A DNA stretch of 64,000 bases from Mixophyes australis (Eukaryota; Chordata; Amphibia; Anura; Limnodynastidae). The position numbers and the translations under genes were made by a program. Below the pieces are notes generated by a model. That model saw only the letters and a list, made by a program, of their open reading frames with translations. It had not been told where the DNA came from and did no database searches. Shown piece by piece: positions 10,917-21,650 of the stretch (the stretch's first letter is position 1; the number at the start of each line of letters is the position of its first letter). Location of the stretch: positions 91,897,115-91,961,114 of the forward strand of contig JAVHZZ010000012.1 in assembly GCA_036250195.1 (NCBI GenBank), read 5' to 3'.

Positions 10917-10919
10917 CTG

Positions 10920-12359
10920 GAGCCTGTTTTATTTAACATTTTTGTAATAATATAATATAACATAATATAATAGCATATTATATATATATAATTAAATATA
11001 ATAGCATATTATATAGTATAGCGTTTAATAAATGTGTGGTTATAGATTAGATTGATACACAAATGTGTATCATTATTTTAGAAGTTAGTTGTGTTATAAA
11101 GCATGAAACACACAACTAGATGTCAGCTATATAAATATGCTCGGTGGGCAGAGGTAAGGAAGTGTATTCTTCATGTATAATAAGGGTATTTAGGATTTCA
11201 GTATGGCGCCTGCTTTTCAGTGACATGGTGACTTGGAAAATCATTTTTCCTGGGACAAAACAGATGAAAGTGATTACTGATGATGGAGTGACAATAGGCA
11301 GTCGGCTGGTAACTGATGATGATGATGGTATCAGTATCTTGCTAGGTGTCTGTATAAGAAGACAGGTTACCGTTTCCATGACTTTAACTTCTTCCTCCTG
11401 CTCTCACCTTGTTTCCATACTCTTGGATGTTCAAAGGTTGAAAACAAATAGTTTTGCTATAACAAGCAGCACAGAGCTTCTCTGAATACGGTGCACTAAA
11501 CTGGCAATATAGTTATTGTAACTGGAGCTTATGGAGTAGATTTAATAAAACATCTCAAACTAAATCAAATTCTACCATGACTGGATGTTATGTCTCAGAA
11601 GCTATCAAGAGCATGTTGTAATCGTACCAGAGAGCAAGTATTATGTAGAAGTGTGTATATATATATATATATATATATCTCTATCAGAGAAGAGCGGTTC
11701 GGATTTGGAGAGATCCGACAGATCCAATATTTGGGGTTCTGAGTAGATACAAAACACGAATCGATTCTTGGCGCCAAAATCGGATCTGAAAATGAGGCAA
11801 AATGTTATTTCCAGGACAATATGGAGCCAAAACACTTGTTATACAGGAATTGCGTCATTCCACTTCTGGTTAATGCGTTCCCAGCTGAAACGCAGACCGC
11901 TGGAGGGCGTATTTGATAGTGGAGGTGCTTTATTGCACCTCCTTGGTACATGTCTTAGGTACTCATGGGGAATACACACTTGCTAGGTAGGTGTCCCAGT
12001 GACTCACCTAGGGAAATACGTGTTTGTGTCCTTCCGGTTTTGGCACCTCTGGTTTATGTGTTCCAGGGAGGAATGCATATTGTTTGGTATACCTCATAGA
12101 GAATACCAGGGAAATATTGCCTCATATATATATATATATATATATTTTGCAATGATCTGCAGACTATCTGGATGAGCTATTTGGATGAATCATGAGCTGC
12201 CGCAGAAGACAATCTGGGATTGTAGAAGAAGTCAGATAACTACATGTTCTTGTAATTATTTTTATAAATTATTTAGAAAGAAAAAATGTCCGAGTACAAC
12301 ATCAACAAAATTACATAAAGCATGAAAGGAATATGAAATAAATCTCATCTGACATGATA
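10920..12359. other. Gene-free AT-rich spacer
   Basis: Contains TA runs near 11655-11678 and 12123-12144. The block at about 11690-11830 with GGTTCGGATTTGGAGAGAT looks like a dispersed repeat, possibly one end of the repeat whose other end is at 12950-13090. No gene is seen. Confidence 0.55.
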
Positions 12360-12367
12360 CCTTAGAG

Positions 12368-12552
12368 CAGAGGGGTCCACCTTCAGTCCTCGAGGGCTAC
12401 CAACAGGTCCTGCTGTCAGGATTTCTGTCTGTAGAAACAGGTGGGATAATTACTGACTCAGTCAAATAGATTAGCTCACCTGTGTGTGATTAAAAAAATC
12501 CTGAAAACATCAACTGTTGGTAGCCCTTAAAGACTGAACTTGGACACCTCCG
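12368..12552. mobile_element. hAT-type MITE, TSD CCTTAGAG/CCTTACAG
   Basis: The left arm (CAGAGGGGTCC, then TTCAGTCCTCGAGGGC, then TACCAACAG) pairs with the right arm (CTGTTGGTAGCCC, then GACTGAA, then GGACACCTCCG) as an imperfect inverted repeat of about 45 bases. The flanks 12360-12367 and 12553-12560 agree at 7 of 8 bases. Ends beginning CA plus an 8-bp duplication indicate hAT. It does not code. Confidence 0.85.
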
Positions 12553-12560
12553 CCTTACAG

Positions 12561-14540
12561 TATGTAGGTAGATAATGACCATATCAGAACATTTGCAAAA
12601 CATGTGTTCTTTTAATATCTGTCTTTTCTATTGTCCCTTTGTGGTTGTCTTGACAAAGGTCAGAATGTAGGACTGAAACATCGGCTTATAATGTGAGATT
12701 TGGAGCTGAATTAAAAGAAAATGACAGAAAAAATGGTGATTGTGTCTTTTAGTAAACTGCTATATTTTTGGTGGCTACTCTGTCACTAATCTTAACCAGC
12801 CAGCTCGCTGCAGACTTTGGACACAAATTAGTGCAAATCTGGATAGTTGTGAAGAGATAATTTGAAAATAGACTGTAAATGACTGTTAATGCTATAAATA
12901 GTAATATAGGAGCAACAACAGCTCAATATTACATTATTTTACCTATTTTTCACAATTTTTAATTAAATCCGGATCCAAAACCTTTCATGTTTTTGGGCCA
13001 AAACCTGTAATAAAATAAAACACAAGGACGTTTTAGAACCAAAACCATATCCAAAACCAAACCACGGGGGGCAGCGCACATCTCTAAAATATATATATAT
13101 ATAACATTACTATGTGTTTCTCAATAGCAGTTACAAAATATAATATGATTTCTTACATTTAGTTGCTCCTGTGAATCTTGATCCCGATCAAAATGCAGAC
13201 ACACGTGGGTTGTGGAACTGTTTCTCTCATTGTCTCCACTGAAGGAGTAGAGCTTTTGAGGGGCTCGGGAGAGATAGGGGGGAGACATCGAATCTGGCTG
13301 TGCTCCTGGTCAGAGAGGTAGTATCATTTTGTAAGGCCGTCAACAATTTGTAAAGTTTGAAATTAGACGCAAGTGATGATTTGTGGCCACAGGAACATTT
13401 ACTGAATTTGATGCTAAAAGAAGTTTCAGAAACTGGTTAAAAAGAGAAAATGGAAAACCGGACGGCAGGAAATCATCACATGGCCTCACATTTATTGTTA
13501 ACTAACATTTATATAGCATCAGTATATTGTGCAGCACTTTATAATTAGAAACAAACAAAGCAATAAAACAAGATTTAGTAACAACAAACAGACTAAGAAG
13601 TAAGATGAACCTGCACACACACAATCTACATATTGTATATGGGTCCAGCCAGAATGCAATGCTAAACATACTTAGTGGGGCTACGGAATCCATTCACATA
13701 GTAATGTTAGATTGGGGCCAGAAGGTTGGTTTAGTGTAGAGAGGGGTCCGGTAGAATAATATTGGAGGGTTCATTTAATTAACTGAAGATGATGATTTTT
13801 CAGGGAACGCTTGCATGTTTGAAGGCAGGTGAAACTCTTGTTGTACGACGGAGGGAATTACGCAGAGTGGATGCAGCATAAAAAAAGTCCTTTAACTGGG
13901 AATGGGAACAGGAAAAGATTGTGGAGGAGACTCAATTTTTGGACAGAATTGAGGTCAAGTTTGGAGATATTTCTAGACAAGGGAACAGATATATGTTTGT
14001 GCAGTTTAGTTAATGGCTTTGTATGTTAGTAGAAGTATTTCCCAGATGTTGAGCTATACTACTGGACTTCTAACCTGGTCCAAGTTGTAGTGACCTTTGC
14101 TCCCTCAGGTATTAAAGCTTGGGTGGTTGTTGAAGTTCCTTATGGGGACTTCTCAAAACTCAAAAACATATTGCTATTAATCTACTGCCTAGAGTCAGAT
14201 TTATAATAAAAGAACAGCTGCAAACTTCAACTTCTCTACTGCTTCTTTCCCTATCACCCCAATATGAGACAATCCCCTGGGTCTGGCAAGATCTTTTCAT
14301 GGATACTCTGCCCATTGGTCCAATGTGGGAAGTAGCTGTATTGCCCATCTTACCAATAACATCTGGTCTCGCTAGATGTTATTCAAAAAAATATCTCTTT
14401 CTAAAACTGGAAATCTTTGAATACTTTCAAATTAGACACTTCATCCATTCACTCCCCATCCCCATTTTGTCTCATTAGCCCCATTCAAGACAATCTGCCT
14501 ACGCTATCCTCTTGAATGGGCATGATTTTGTCAATCTAAA
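12561..14540. other. Gene-free spacer with weak dispersed repeats
   Basis: A block at about 12950-13090 (AACCAAAACCATATCC-type words ending in GCAGCGCACATCTC) looks like a dispersed repeat end. 13500-13650 resembles the interspersed unit at 20540-20681 (AACATTTATATAGC, then CAATAAAACAA). Part of 14100-14540 may belong to the L1-like fragment that follows. No gene is supported. Confidence 0.45.
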
Positions 14541-14542
14541 AT

Positions 14543-14830
14543 ATGTTCCTAGGCTCATCTTCAGGTCTTCATCGCAGACATAAGCTTGAATGGGGGGCAT
14601 ATCTTGGTCCTCCTCCTGATGAAGAGACCTGGCAGGAGATCAGGGAGATAATATCTGCTACCTCAAGTTCTACTATTACCAAGAAACCACCGATTGTACA
14701 CTTTGTAAGCTGTTATGTACCAGATAAGCTGAGCAAAATGTTTCCCACAATGGATTCAACCTGCTTAAAGAATTGTGGAAACAGAGGATCCTCCTATCAT
14801 ATTTGCAAACCTGATTCATTGATTTGAGAC
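14543..14830 (+). pseudogene. L1-like LINE ORF2 C-terminal scrap
   Basis: An open frame ends in words that resemble the C-terminal region of L1-type ORF2 proteins: ETWQEIREII, then about 25 residues later LSKMFPT, then CLKNCGNRGSSYHI, a Cys/His-containing pattern that follows the reverse transcriptase in L1-like LINEs. Flanking frames upstream (14100-14540) have many stops. This is a decayed fragment with no 3' tail that I can define. The family call rests on pattern memory and is tentative. Confidence 0.45.
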
Positions 14831-16283
14831 AGAAGACAAAAGATCCTGAACTTCATGATGGAAGTTTGGATCCCTAAGGATTCAGGGGTTTTCCTCTTTT
14901 CCTATTACCCTCAGAACCTATCTAGACTCGCAAAAAAACTTGCTTCTTGAGCAGGTCTAATTAACCCCAAGGAGAGGAGAGAGGGCTGCTTGCTCCAGTG
15001 ACAAAAACCATGATACACATGGAAGAAAGAGCCTTATTATAAGCAACCCCAAAAATATTTCAGAGGTAGAGAAAGGAAAACAATGTGTAAGTCAAGTACC
15101 AATATGTTGGTGATTTTGTCTATTCTTCTTTGATAATGATACAATTGGAGGAAAGTTCAAGCACTGACACGATCTTCAGTAGAGGTGATACTTCTGTCTC
15201 TATCCCACCTGTCCATGGAAGTGTAGATGGATGGAGTGGTCATCACAGCAATACATTTGTACAGGCAGGAAATAAGATGCAAGCTGGGGGTCCCTGGAAG
15301 AGGTCTTATTGTATGTCTGACCCTCTGGGCCACATGTGAGTGAGTCATATGAAAAGAAAAAATTTGTAGGTAGTGGCGTCATTTACAGTTGGGTGCAATT
15401 TGTTGCCTGAACGTACACAGAAAATGAGGTCCACAAAATTGCAGCTGGCTGTTTACTGCAGTCATTTGTTTTTCTGAGTAACACGTACCTTAATAGGCTA
15501 CACTAGGTATGCTGGTCATCATCATCAACTGAATTGTACTTGGAGCTGAGGGACAAAGCCCTGGAAGTCAGTCAACACAAATTTCTTCCATTATAGTAAA
15601 TCTTAAATGAGTAGAAGTTAAATTACCAGCCAGGACTCATACATAGATAAGAGAATCAGGCCGGATTGGTTAAAGAGGCTGGTTTATCCGCCAATAGTTC
15701 TCTGAGTAAAAATGAATAAAAGGAGCCAATGTAAGTGGTATAACATCACTGTCCTTATTTGGGGTATGTAACAGAACAGCTAAACTTCCTCTATATTAAG
15801 GGGTCCTGTGACCACCAGATTAAAGCTCACCCTCTAATACATCTCTCGGCTGTCCTGTATTGCACCCAACGTCCTGAGTCAATGTTCTGCCCAATACCCA
15901 GCTGTCTCCGTCCAAAGTAAGAGGTCAGGAGGATTTAGCCAGAGCCACCAGCTGCAGCAGCTACATAGACATCACACTGGGGTGCAGTTGGTGAGTGACC
16001 AGCCTGGCCAAGCAGTGCCAGTGGGAGAAGTCAGTAATGACTTGTTGACGATACAGTGAGATTCCATAAAGCATGGAGGATCAGGGTAGCAGAGAAAGTC
16101 CATCTTGTCACAGAGGGATAATCAGAAGGATTGGTGAACATTTCTTTACGTAAAGCAGTGTTTCTTCCTATGTGCAGTGTTGTAGGGTTTATGGGACCTG
16201 GCACCATTACATAGTGTCCCTTAACAAGAATGGTTAAGCAGAGTCCTGCACTTCAAGCACAAGGTCCTGACTACTAGAGGGGG
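14831..16283. other. Gene-free spacer
   Basis: 1.45 kb of mixed composition. Short open frames near 15130-15380 overlap on both strands and carry no domain. Nothing recognisable. Confidence 0.55.
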
Positions 16284-16893
16284 TGAAGAGAGAGAGGGAG
16301 AGAGAGAAAAGAGAGAGAGAGATGAAAGACAGGGATGAGAGAGAAGGAAGATAGAGGGAGAGAAAGAGAAAAGAGAGATAGAGAGGGAGGAACGGAGAGA
16401 GGGAGAGAAGAGAGAGAGAGAGAAATAAGTGAAGGAGAGAATAGAGAGAGAGGGAAGAGAGAGAGATTATGAGAGAGACCAGAGAAAGAAGAGAGAGACA
16501 CAGAAAGAGAGGGAGAGGGAAGAGAAGAGAGAGAAAAGAGAGAGATGGATGAAAGAGAGGGAGAAAAGAGAGAGAGGGAAGAGAGGAGGAGAGGAAGACT
16601 GAGAAGGATAGAAGAGAGAGAGACATGGAAGAGAGAGTGAGAGAGAATCAGTGATGGGAGAGAGTGAGGAAGGAAGGGAGCGAGGGAAGAAAGTAAGAGA
16701 GAGAGAAAGAAGAGAGAGTGAGAAAAGAGAGAGAGGTGTGAGAGAGGTGTGAGAGAGAGACAGAGGTAGAAGTGAGAGAGAGGGAAGACAGAGGGAGAAA
16801 GATTAAGAGAGAGTGAGGCAGAGAGGGAGATAGGGAGACTAAGAAATAGAGAGAGATTAGGAGAGAGGGAGAGAGAAAGAATGAAAGAGAGGG
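16284..16893 (+). repeat. GA-rich purine tract, about 600 bp
   Basis: Nearly pure GAGA/GGGA/GAAA sequence on the + strand with few pyrimidines. Antisense frames read Ser/Leu-rich low-complexity peptides of up to 209 residues, which are composition artefacts. Such polypurine/polypyrimidine tracts can adopt triplex (H-DNA) structures. It lies about 550 bp upstream of the SRCR gene's first coding exon. Confidence 0.95.
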
Positions 16894-17444
16894 ATCCCAA
16901 CACATCTCTGCATTAATATCATCCAGCCATAGACTGACCAATGTTTGGTTACTATGATAGTAGGAGACCACATGCTGCTAGTGTTTATCGGGAATCATAC
17001 TATACCAATCTTGATTGATAGTTCAGCGCCTGATTACAGACACTTTAGGTGGTGTCATTATTCCATTTGTTAAAAACGAAACAACACTGCTCATTTACCT
17101 TTTACAATAAATATTTTAAGTGTCTAAAAATGAAAAAGGAATGGTTAGAGTTTATATTATTATATTAAAATTTATGTTAGCCAACTAATCATGGTTATAT
17201 ATAATGGAAATCATCCTACAATGATGAAATGTTGTGAGATACATGTAGCAAGGATTGTATTCCACCCCTCATACTTATTTACATAACACACTGTATTGGG
17301 GGCTGGCTGGATGTGATCATCCCACTGTATCACTATAAGGTGGAAACCAGTGGGGAACTTGCTCTGTGTTGCTCCTCTTGCTGTCTGTTGTTCCCTGGAC
17401 TGAAGTCTTCTTAGTCATCTCCTGAGGAGATTATACAGGAAGAC
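16894..17444 (+). promoter_or_regulatory. Upstream region of the SRCR gene
   Basis: About 550 bp between the GA tract and the first coding ATG. It would hold the promoter and 5' UTR of the SRCR gene, inferred only from position. I see no convincing TATA box or initiator and cannot place a transcription start. Confidence 0.3.
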
Positions 17445-17523
17445 ATGGACCGGGAGAGACTCCTGAGAATTGCTTTTATAATGATCATACTCTGGATATC
17501 TCACTGGGATTCAACAACATCAC
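17445..17523 (+). CDS. SRCR gene exon 1: signal peptide
   Basis: ATG at 17445 opens 26 codons reading MDRERLLRIAF, then a hydrophobic stretch IMIILWI, then SHWDSTTS. This is a typical N-terminal signal peptide: basic start, hydrophobic core, polar end. The exon ends at a consensus donor (CAC/GTAAGTA, GT at 17524) in phase 1. This phase fits the downstream 48-nt exon and the SRCR exon, which both start and end in phase 1, so they splice in frame. The product would be secreted or a type I membrane protein. The link to the SRCR exon 8 kb away is an inference from phase, strand and the absence of another candidate. Confidence 0.6.
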
Positions 17524-19626
17524 GTAAGTAATCTTATAAATGTTATGTGTTTTTGTTTATTAGGTAAATTGGTAAATAATTAGGTAAATAATTCATTATT
17601 ATTAACATGAATCATGGTGGGGTTTATATATACAGTTGGTTATTATATAACAAATTACAAAGTATTATTCCTTATATACGACATGATATATTACAGCCTG
17701 TATTATTACATATACTGTCCTCTACGGCTTTGCTCTAAGCTCCTCTATTAATGTGTGTTACACTAAGCCCAATATCTCTATTAATGACATTAGTGACTAT
17801 ATAGAAGATAATTACATCCTTATAATGTATTTATCAGCTACTGTAAGAAACATTATTTCTTTTAATAGCAACTTATGGTTTGTGGAACTTTTTTTCTGAG
17901 TAACCCACAAGTACTTTTATGTCTGACAGGTGTTTTATTTCTTATTTTTAAACCAAGCAAACATTCTATTATTATACAAAGAAACTAGGTAATTACATAC
18001 ACTGTTTTATGGAGTTTATAGGATAATTTGTAATTTCATTTTTAACAAATATAGAAGCTCCCAGAAATATTGATCAAAATACAAAGAGGTCTCTGTGAAT
18101 AAAAATGTATCGATGGGGTTTTTACAAAAGACTTATAAAAAAAAATTAAAACACATTTCAACATTTATTTATTTTTAAATGCTGACAATATCATATAAAT
18201 AAAACCGATATGTTAAGAAGTTGTGATGCCAGGTAATTATTACATCGCCGGGCACCACAGCCTAAACATGCAGCGATAGATGCACCGTGAATTGTTCTGT
18301 GGGGTCCTGTCTGCTGTAACAATCGGCCAGGGTGAGTTTTACACTAGATAAGATCAGGAATATTACAGCTTTTACAACTGTTTTATCGCCATAAATGATT
18401 ATAATTCACATTATTTTTATCATATTTAATATTTACATATATGACAGTAAGTAATACTCACTGCAAATATTATATAATATAATGTACAGCTGGAACAAAT
18501 ACAGGAGAATTCCCTCCCTATTGTACATTACATGGATATATGTAGACACTTAGTAGTTCTGTGTCCGTATAATAACAGACAGTTGTAGGCTGAGAACTTT
18601 TATATACAAAACAATTAGTCCGAGGTGACTTCTAAAACCCATAATAATTTACAGTAATGGATGTATTATTCCTTATAATATACAAGAATTTATAAGGAAT
18701 TGACGATTAATACAGATATTAGTAAGAGGAGTTTATTATCAGATGCTGAATATTTACTCTGTAGTGATCTGTTCCAGCTGTACAGGAGGTGGTGATGCCG
18801 GTGAGTGTTCTGTGTGACATTTTCACCTTCACTAAGAGATAATCTAACTGCTCTGTCTCCATAATGTACTAATATCTACACTTCTACCATAAATAATCAC
18901 CTGGCAGCCTGCTTGGAGGATGGTTATTAATAACTGCTCTGTCTCCATAATGTACTAATATTTACACTTCATCTCTTATACATAGGTTTATATTTGTATT
19001 AATTATGTTTTGTTCATTAGTTTATTTTATATAGAATTCATTTTTATCATTCATACATGAAAAACAAAAAAATTGAATAAATGTGTGAGTGTATATTATT
19101 GGAATGCCTTTATTATTAGGGGACTAAGTGTAGATAGATACATTCATAAAAATACATATAATTTATATTATAAGTAAGGGGTGTAAAGTGATTAGTTTGT
19201 GACTTATAATTATATGTAAGTGAGTAACACTGTAAGAAAGTTATAAAAAAAAATTAAGTGAAATATATGGGAAGTCATGTGAAAATAAGTGTTATTATAC
19301 GGGTATTCTACATTATCACCAAGATATCTCTGTTTATAATTTGTAATTAGAGATATCAATGAAATGTCCGATCCAAACTCAAACCGTAATGATTCTGGTT
19401 ATTTACAATAATTAATTTTATGTAAAAAATATTCTATATTAGTTAGTTTGGTTCTCAAAAAGAGAAGTGAAAGAAGGGAGAGAAGAAGCAATGAATTGAA
19501 TGTCACAATTTGCCTTTTTATGTATTGTAATATTTCTAAATTTTTTGGGAAATGTTTTTTTAAAGAAAACTTGTGTCAAATTAATTTATATTATTCCTAC
19601 AAGTTTATCTTCTCTCTATTGTATAG
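17524..19626 (+). other. Intron sequence of the SRCR gene
   Basis: AT-rich sequence between the signal-peptide exon and the 48-nt exon. A possible 15-nt microexon is listed separately at 18786. Two copies of ATAACTGCTCTGTCTCC-like sequence occur near 18839 and 18929. No other gene or mobile element is clear. Confidence 0.5.
18786..18800 (+). CDS. Possible 15-nt microexon of the SRCR gene
   Basis: Fifteen bases lie between an acceptor-like CTGTACAG and a strong donor (GCCG/GTGAGT). They keep phase 1 on both sides and would add five codons (reading Gly-Gly-Asp-Ala in the middle) between the signal peptide and the acidic linker. The polypyrimidine tract is weak, so this may be chance. Confidence 0.25.
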
Positions 19627-19674
19627 AAAGTCCTCCCCAAGAAGTAGAGGAAAATTATGACTATATGCCATCAG
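19627..19674 (+). CDS. SRCR gene: 48-nt acidic linker exon
   Basis: A 48-base exon lies between a pyrimidine-rich acceptor ending TATTGTATAG and a consensus donor GTATGT. In phase 1 it reads SPPQEVEENYDYMPS with no stop. It is acidic and has two tyrosines. It is exactly 16 codons, starting and ending in phase 1, so it joins the signal-peptide exon to the SRCR exon in frame. Short symmetric linker exons of this kind are common between domains of SRCR-superfamily proteins. No function is recognisable in the peptide itself. Confidence 0.55.
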
Positions 19675-20539
19675 GTATGTTCCATAATATTAATTTGATT
19701 AAAAAAAATAGTTGGATATGTACAACTTGAATGTAATTTTATTAATTATTGTCATAATTTTAAAGGATGTTAGATTATTTTCATGACACTTATTGGATGT
19801 TATTTCTAAAAGTAAATAGTTCCAGAAATCCGGTATGTCCCTGTAATTTAACCTACAAATCTATCATAACTACTGTTCCCATTTAAGCCATGCAGGTAGA
19901 GGGAGTCTAAGAGAAAAATCCATTTACTTTCTTTTATCAGAAGTTCCATTGTTAGATCTCCTCCTCCGATACCTAATTTTATTTTCTCAATTCCAAATGC
20001 TTTCAAACCTCTTTCAATTCCATTATTTTTCTCAAGTGTCTTGCAACTGGCATGAGCTGTTTAATTTTTCTGGTCTGAGACTGTATTCCTAATGGTCACA
20101 ATGTGTTCTAGCAAATGATGTTTAACGAGTCTCATGGTCATTCCCACATATATCTTTTCATGTGGACATATTAGACCATAGATTATTTCATGTGTGTTGC
20201 AATTGATAAACTGTTTTGTTGTGGGTTTCTTTGTGAGAACCGAGCACTCTATTAGGGATAGGTTTCTTCTTTGTGCCAAAGTGACTTTTACTTAATCTGT
20301 CCTTCAGATTAGTTGCTTTTCTCCATCTTAAGGAAGCTCTTGGTTCAAGATTTTCAGGTAAATCACTGTCAGATAACAAGATCTTCCAATGTTTCCGTAA
20401 GATATATTTAATATCTTTCCAGTTGTTGCAACTCATCTCATAGGTTAGTTAAGATTAATCTCAACTAAATTTAAGATATTGATAAATTCCTAAAATACAT
20501 GTTAGTTCTCTTTCCAGAAAATCTAAATATTGTCACTAT

Positions 20540-20681
20540 ATCATCATCATCAACATTTATTTATATAGCGCCAGCAAATTCCGTAACGCTTTACATTTGG
20601 GAAAAAACATTAATAAAACAATACTGGGTAATACAGAGAGAGAGGTAAGAGAACCCTGCTCGCAAGCTTACAATCTATATC
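20540..20681 (+). repeat. Interspersed repeat inserted in the Penelope-like element
   Basis: Contains the words ATTTATATAGCGCCAGC and TAACGCTTTACA, then CAATACTGGGTAATACAG, and CTCGCAAGCTTACAATCTAT. It interrupts the PLE between connector and palm sequence. A diverged relative occurs at 13500-13650. This type of sequence is common in vertebrate genomes as a short non-coding dispersed repeat; the family name is not known to me. Confidence 0.55.
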
Positions 20682-20691
20682 TTGCCCATGT

Positions 20692-21033
20692 AACCAGACA
20701 ATCTGTATATTTTTAATTTTTTCATTACACATGATTTCCCTCTCTCACCAACCCAGATATAGGTTTACATACGCGGGAGCATATGCTGCCCCCATCACAG
20801 TTCCTCTTATCTGGAAGTAAAATTTGTCCTCAAAAACAAATTAGTTATGATTCAAAATTAAATCTAATAATTTGATCAGAAAGTTATTAAAATGTACATA
20901 TGGTTCTGGTTGTAAAAAGAATTTTGTTGCTTCAATTCCCAGTGTACGTTTTATACTGGCATAAAGAGATTCCACATAAACTGTTACCAGTCGTACTTCG
21001 GGCTGTTGTGTAATCCCATTCAGCATCCTTAAG
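20692..21033 (-). repeat. Duplicated Penelope palm block, copy A
   Basis: This block matches 21222-21567 over about 340 bases at high identity (for example CACATGATTTCCCTCTCTC and AACCCAGATATAGG in both). Minus-strand words include LVTVYVESLYASI and FLQPEPYVHF. It lies downstream of the thumb-region sequence on the coding strand, where a palm block does not belong, so the element has been rearranged by a direct duplication. Confidence 0.85.
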
Positions 21034-21221
21034 ATATCAAATGTGGTCTATCATTTTCATTATTATTATCATTATCTGAGAAATTCGCCTTTTGGAATGT
21101 TTTTGATGATTGGAGAGAAGTAGAAACTATTGTTGTGTAGGACAATATTTGTGGCCGTAGGTTTCCTGTGTAAATTAGTTTCCATTGTTCCATCATCATT
21201 TTTGTGAATGGTAAGATCCAA

Positions 21222-21567
21222 TAAATTAGACAATCTGTATATTTTTGATTTTTTCATTACACATGATTTCCCTCTCTCACCAACCCAGATATAGGTTTAC
21301 ATACGTGGGAGCACACGCCGCTCCCATCGCAGTTCCTCTTATCTGGAGGTAAAATATGTCCTCAAAAACAAATTACTTATGATTCAAAATTAAATCTAAT
21401 AATTTGATCAGAAAGTTATAAAAATGTACATATGGTTCGGCTTGTAAGAAGAATCTTGTTGTTTCAATTCCCAGTGTACGTTTTATACTGGTATATAGAG
21501 TATAAAACGTACACCAGCCATACTTCAAGCTGTTGTGTAATCCCATTTAGCATCCTTAAGATATCAA
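21222..21567 (-). repeat. Duplicated Penelope palm block, copy B
   Basis: This copy is in the expected place before the thumb region. It carries the palm words GTAMGA and NLYLG on the minus strand. It differs from copy A by scattered substitutions, and its VESLY equivalent region is degraded (YVLYSIYQY). Confidence 0.85.
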
Positions 21568-21650
21568 ATGTGTCCTTTATATATGGCGGTAATGAATTTA
21601 TATGCTTTCTATGATGGGTGTCTACAGAGATGCTAGATTGTTCCATGAGA

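Noticed and set aside
12640..12730. Retroelement 3' end suggested by GGACTGAAACATCGG-like words
   Set aside because: Similar words occur near some amphibian retroelement ends, but no coding part, terminal repeat or target duplication is visible here.
13829..14029. Short + strand frame as a gene
   Set aside because: 66 codons with no domain, no splice context and no similarity that I recognise.
16234..16971. Ser/Leu-rich antisense proteins at the GA tract
   Set aside because: Low-complexity translation of a polypurine microsatellite.
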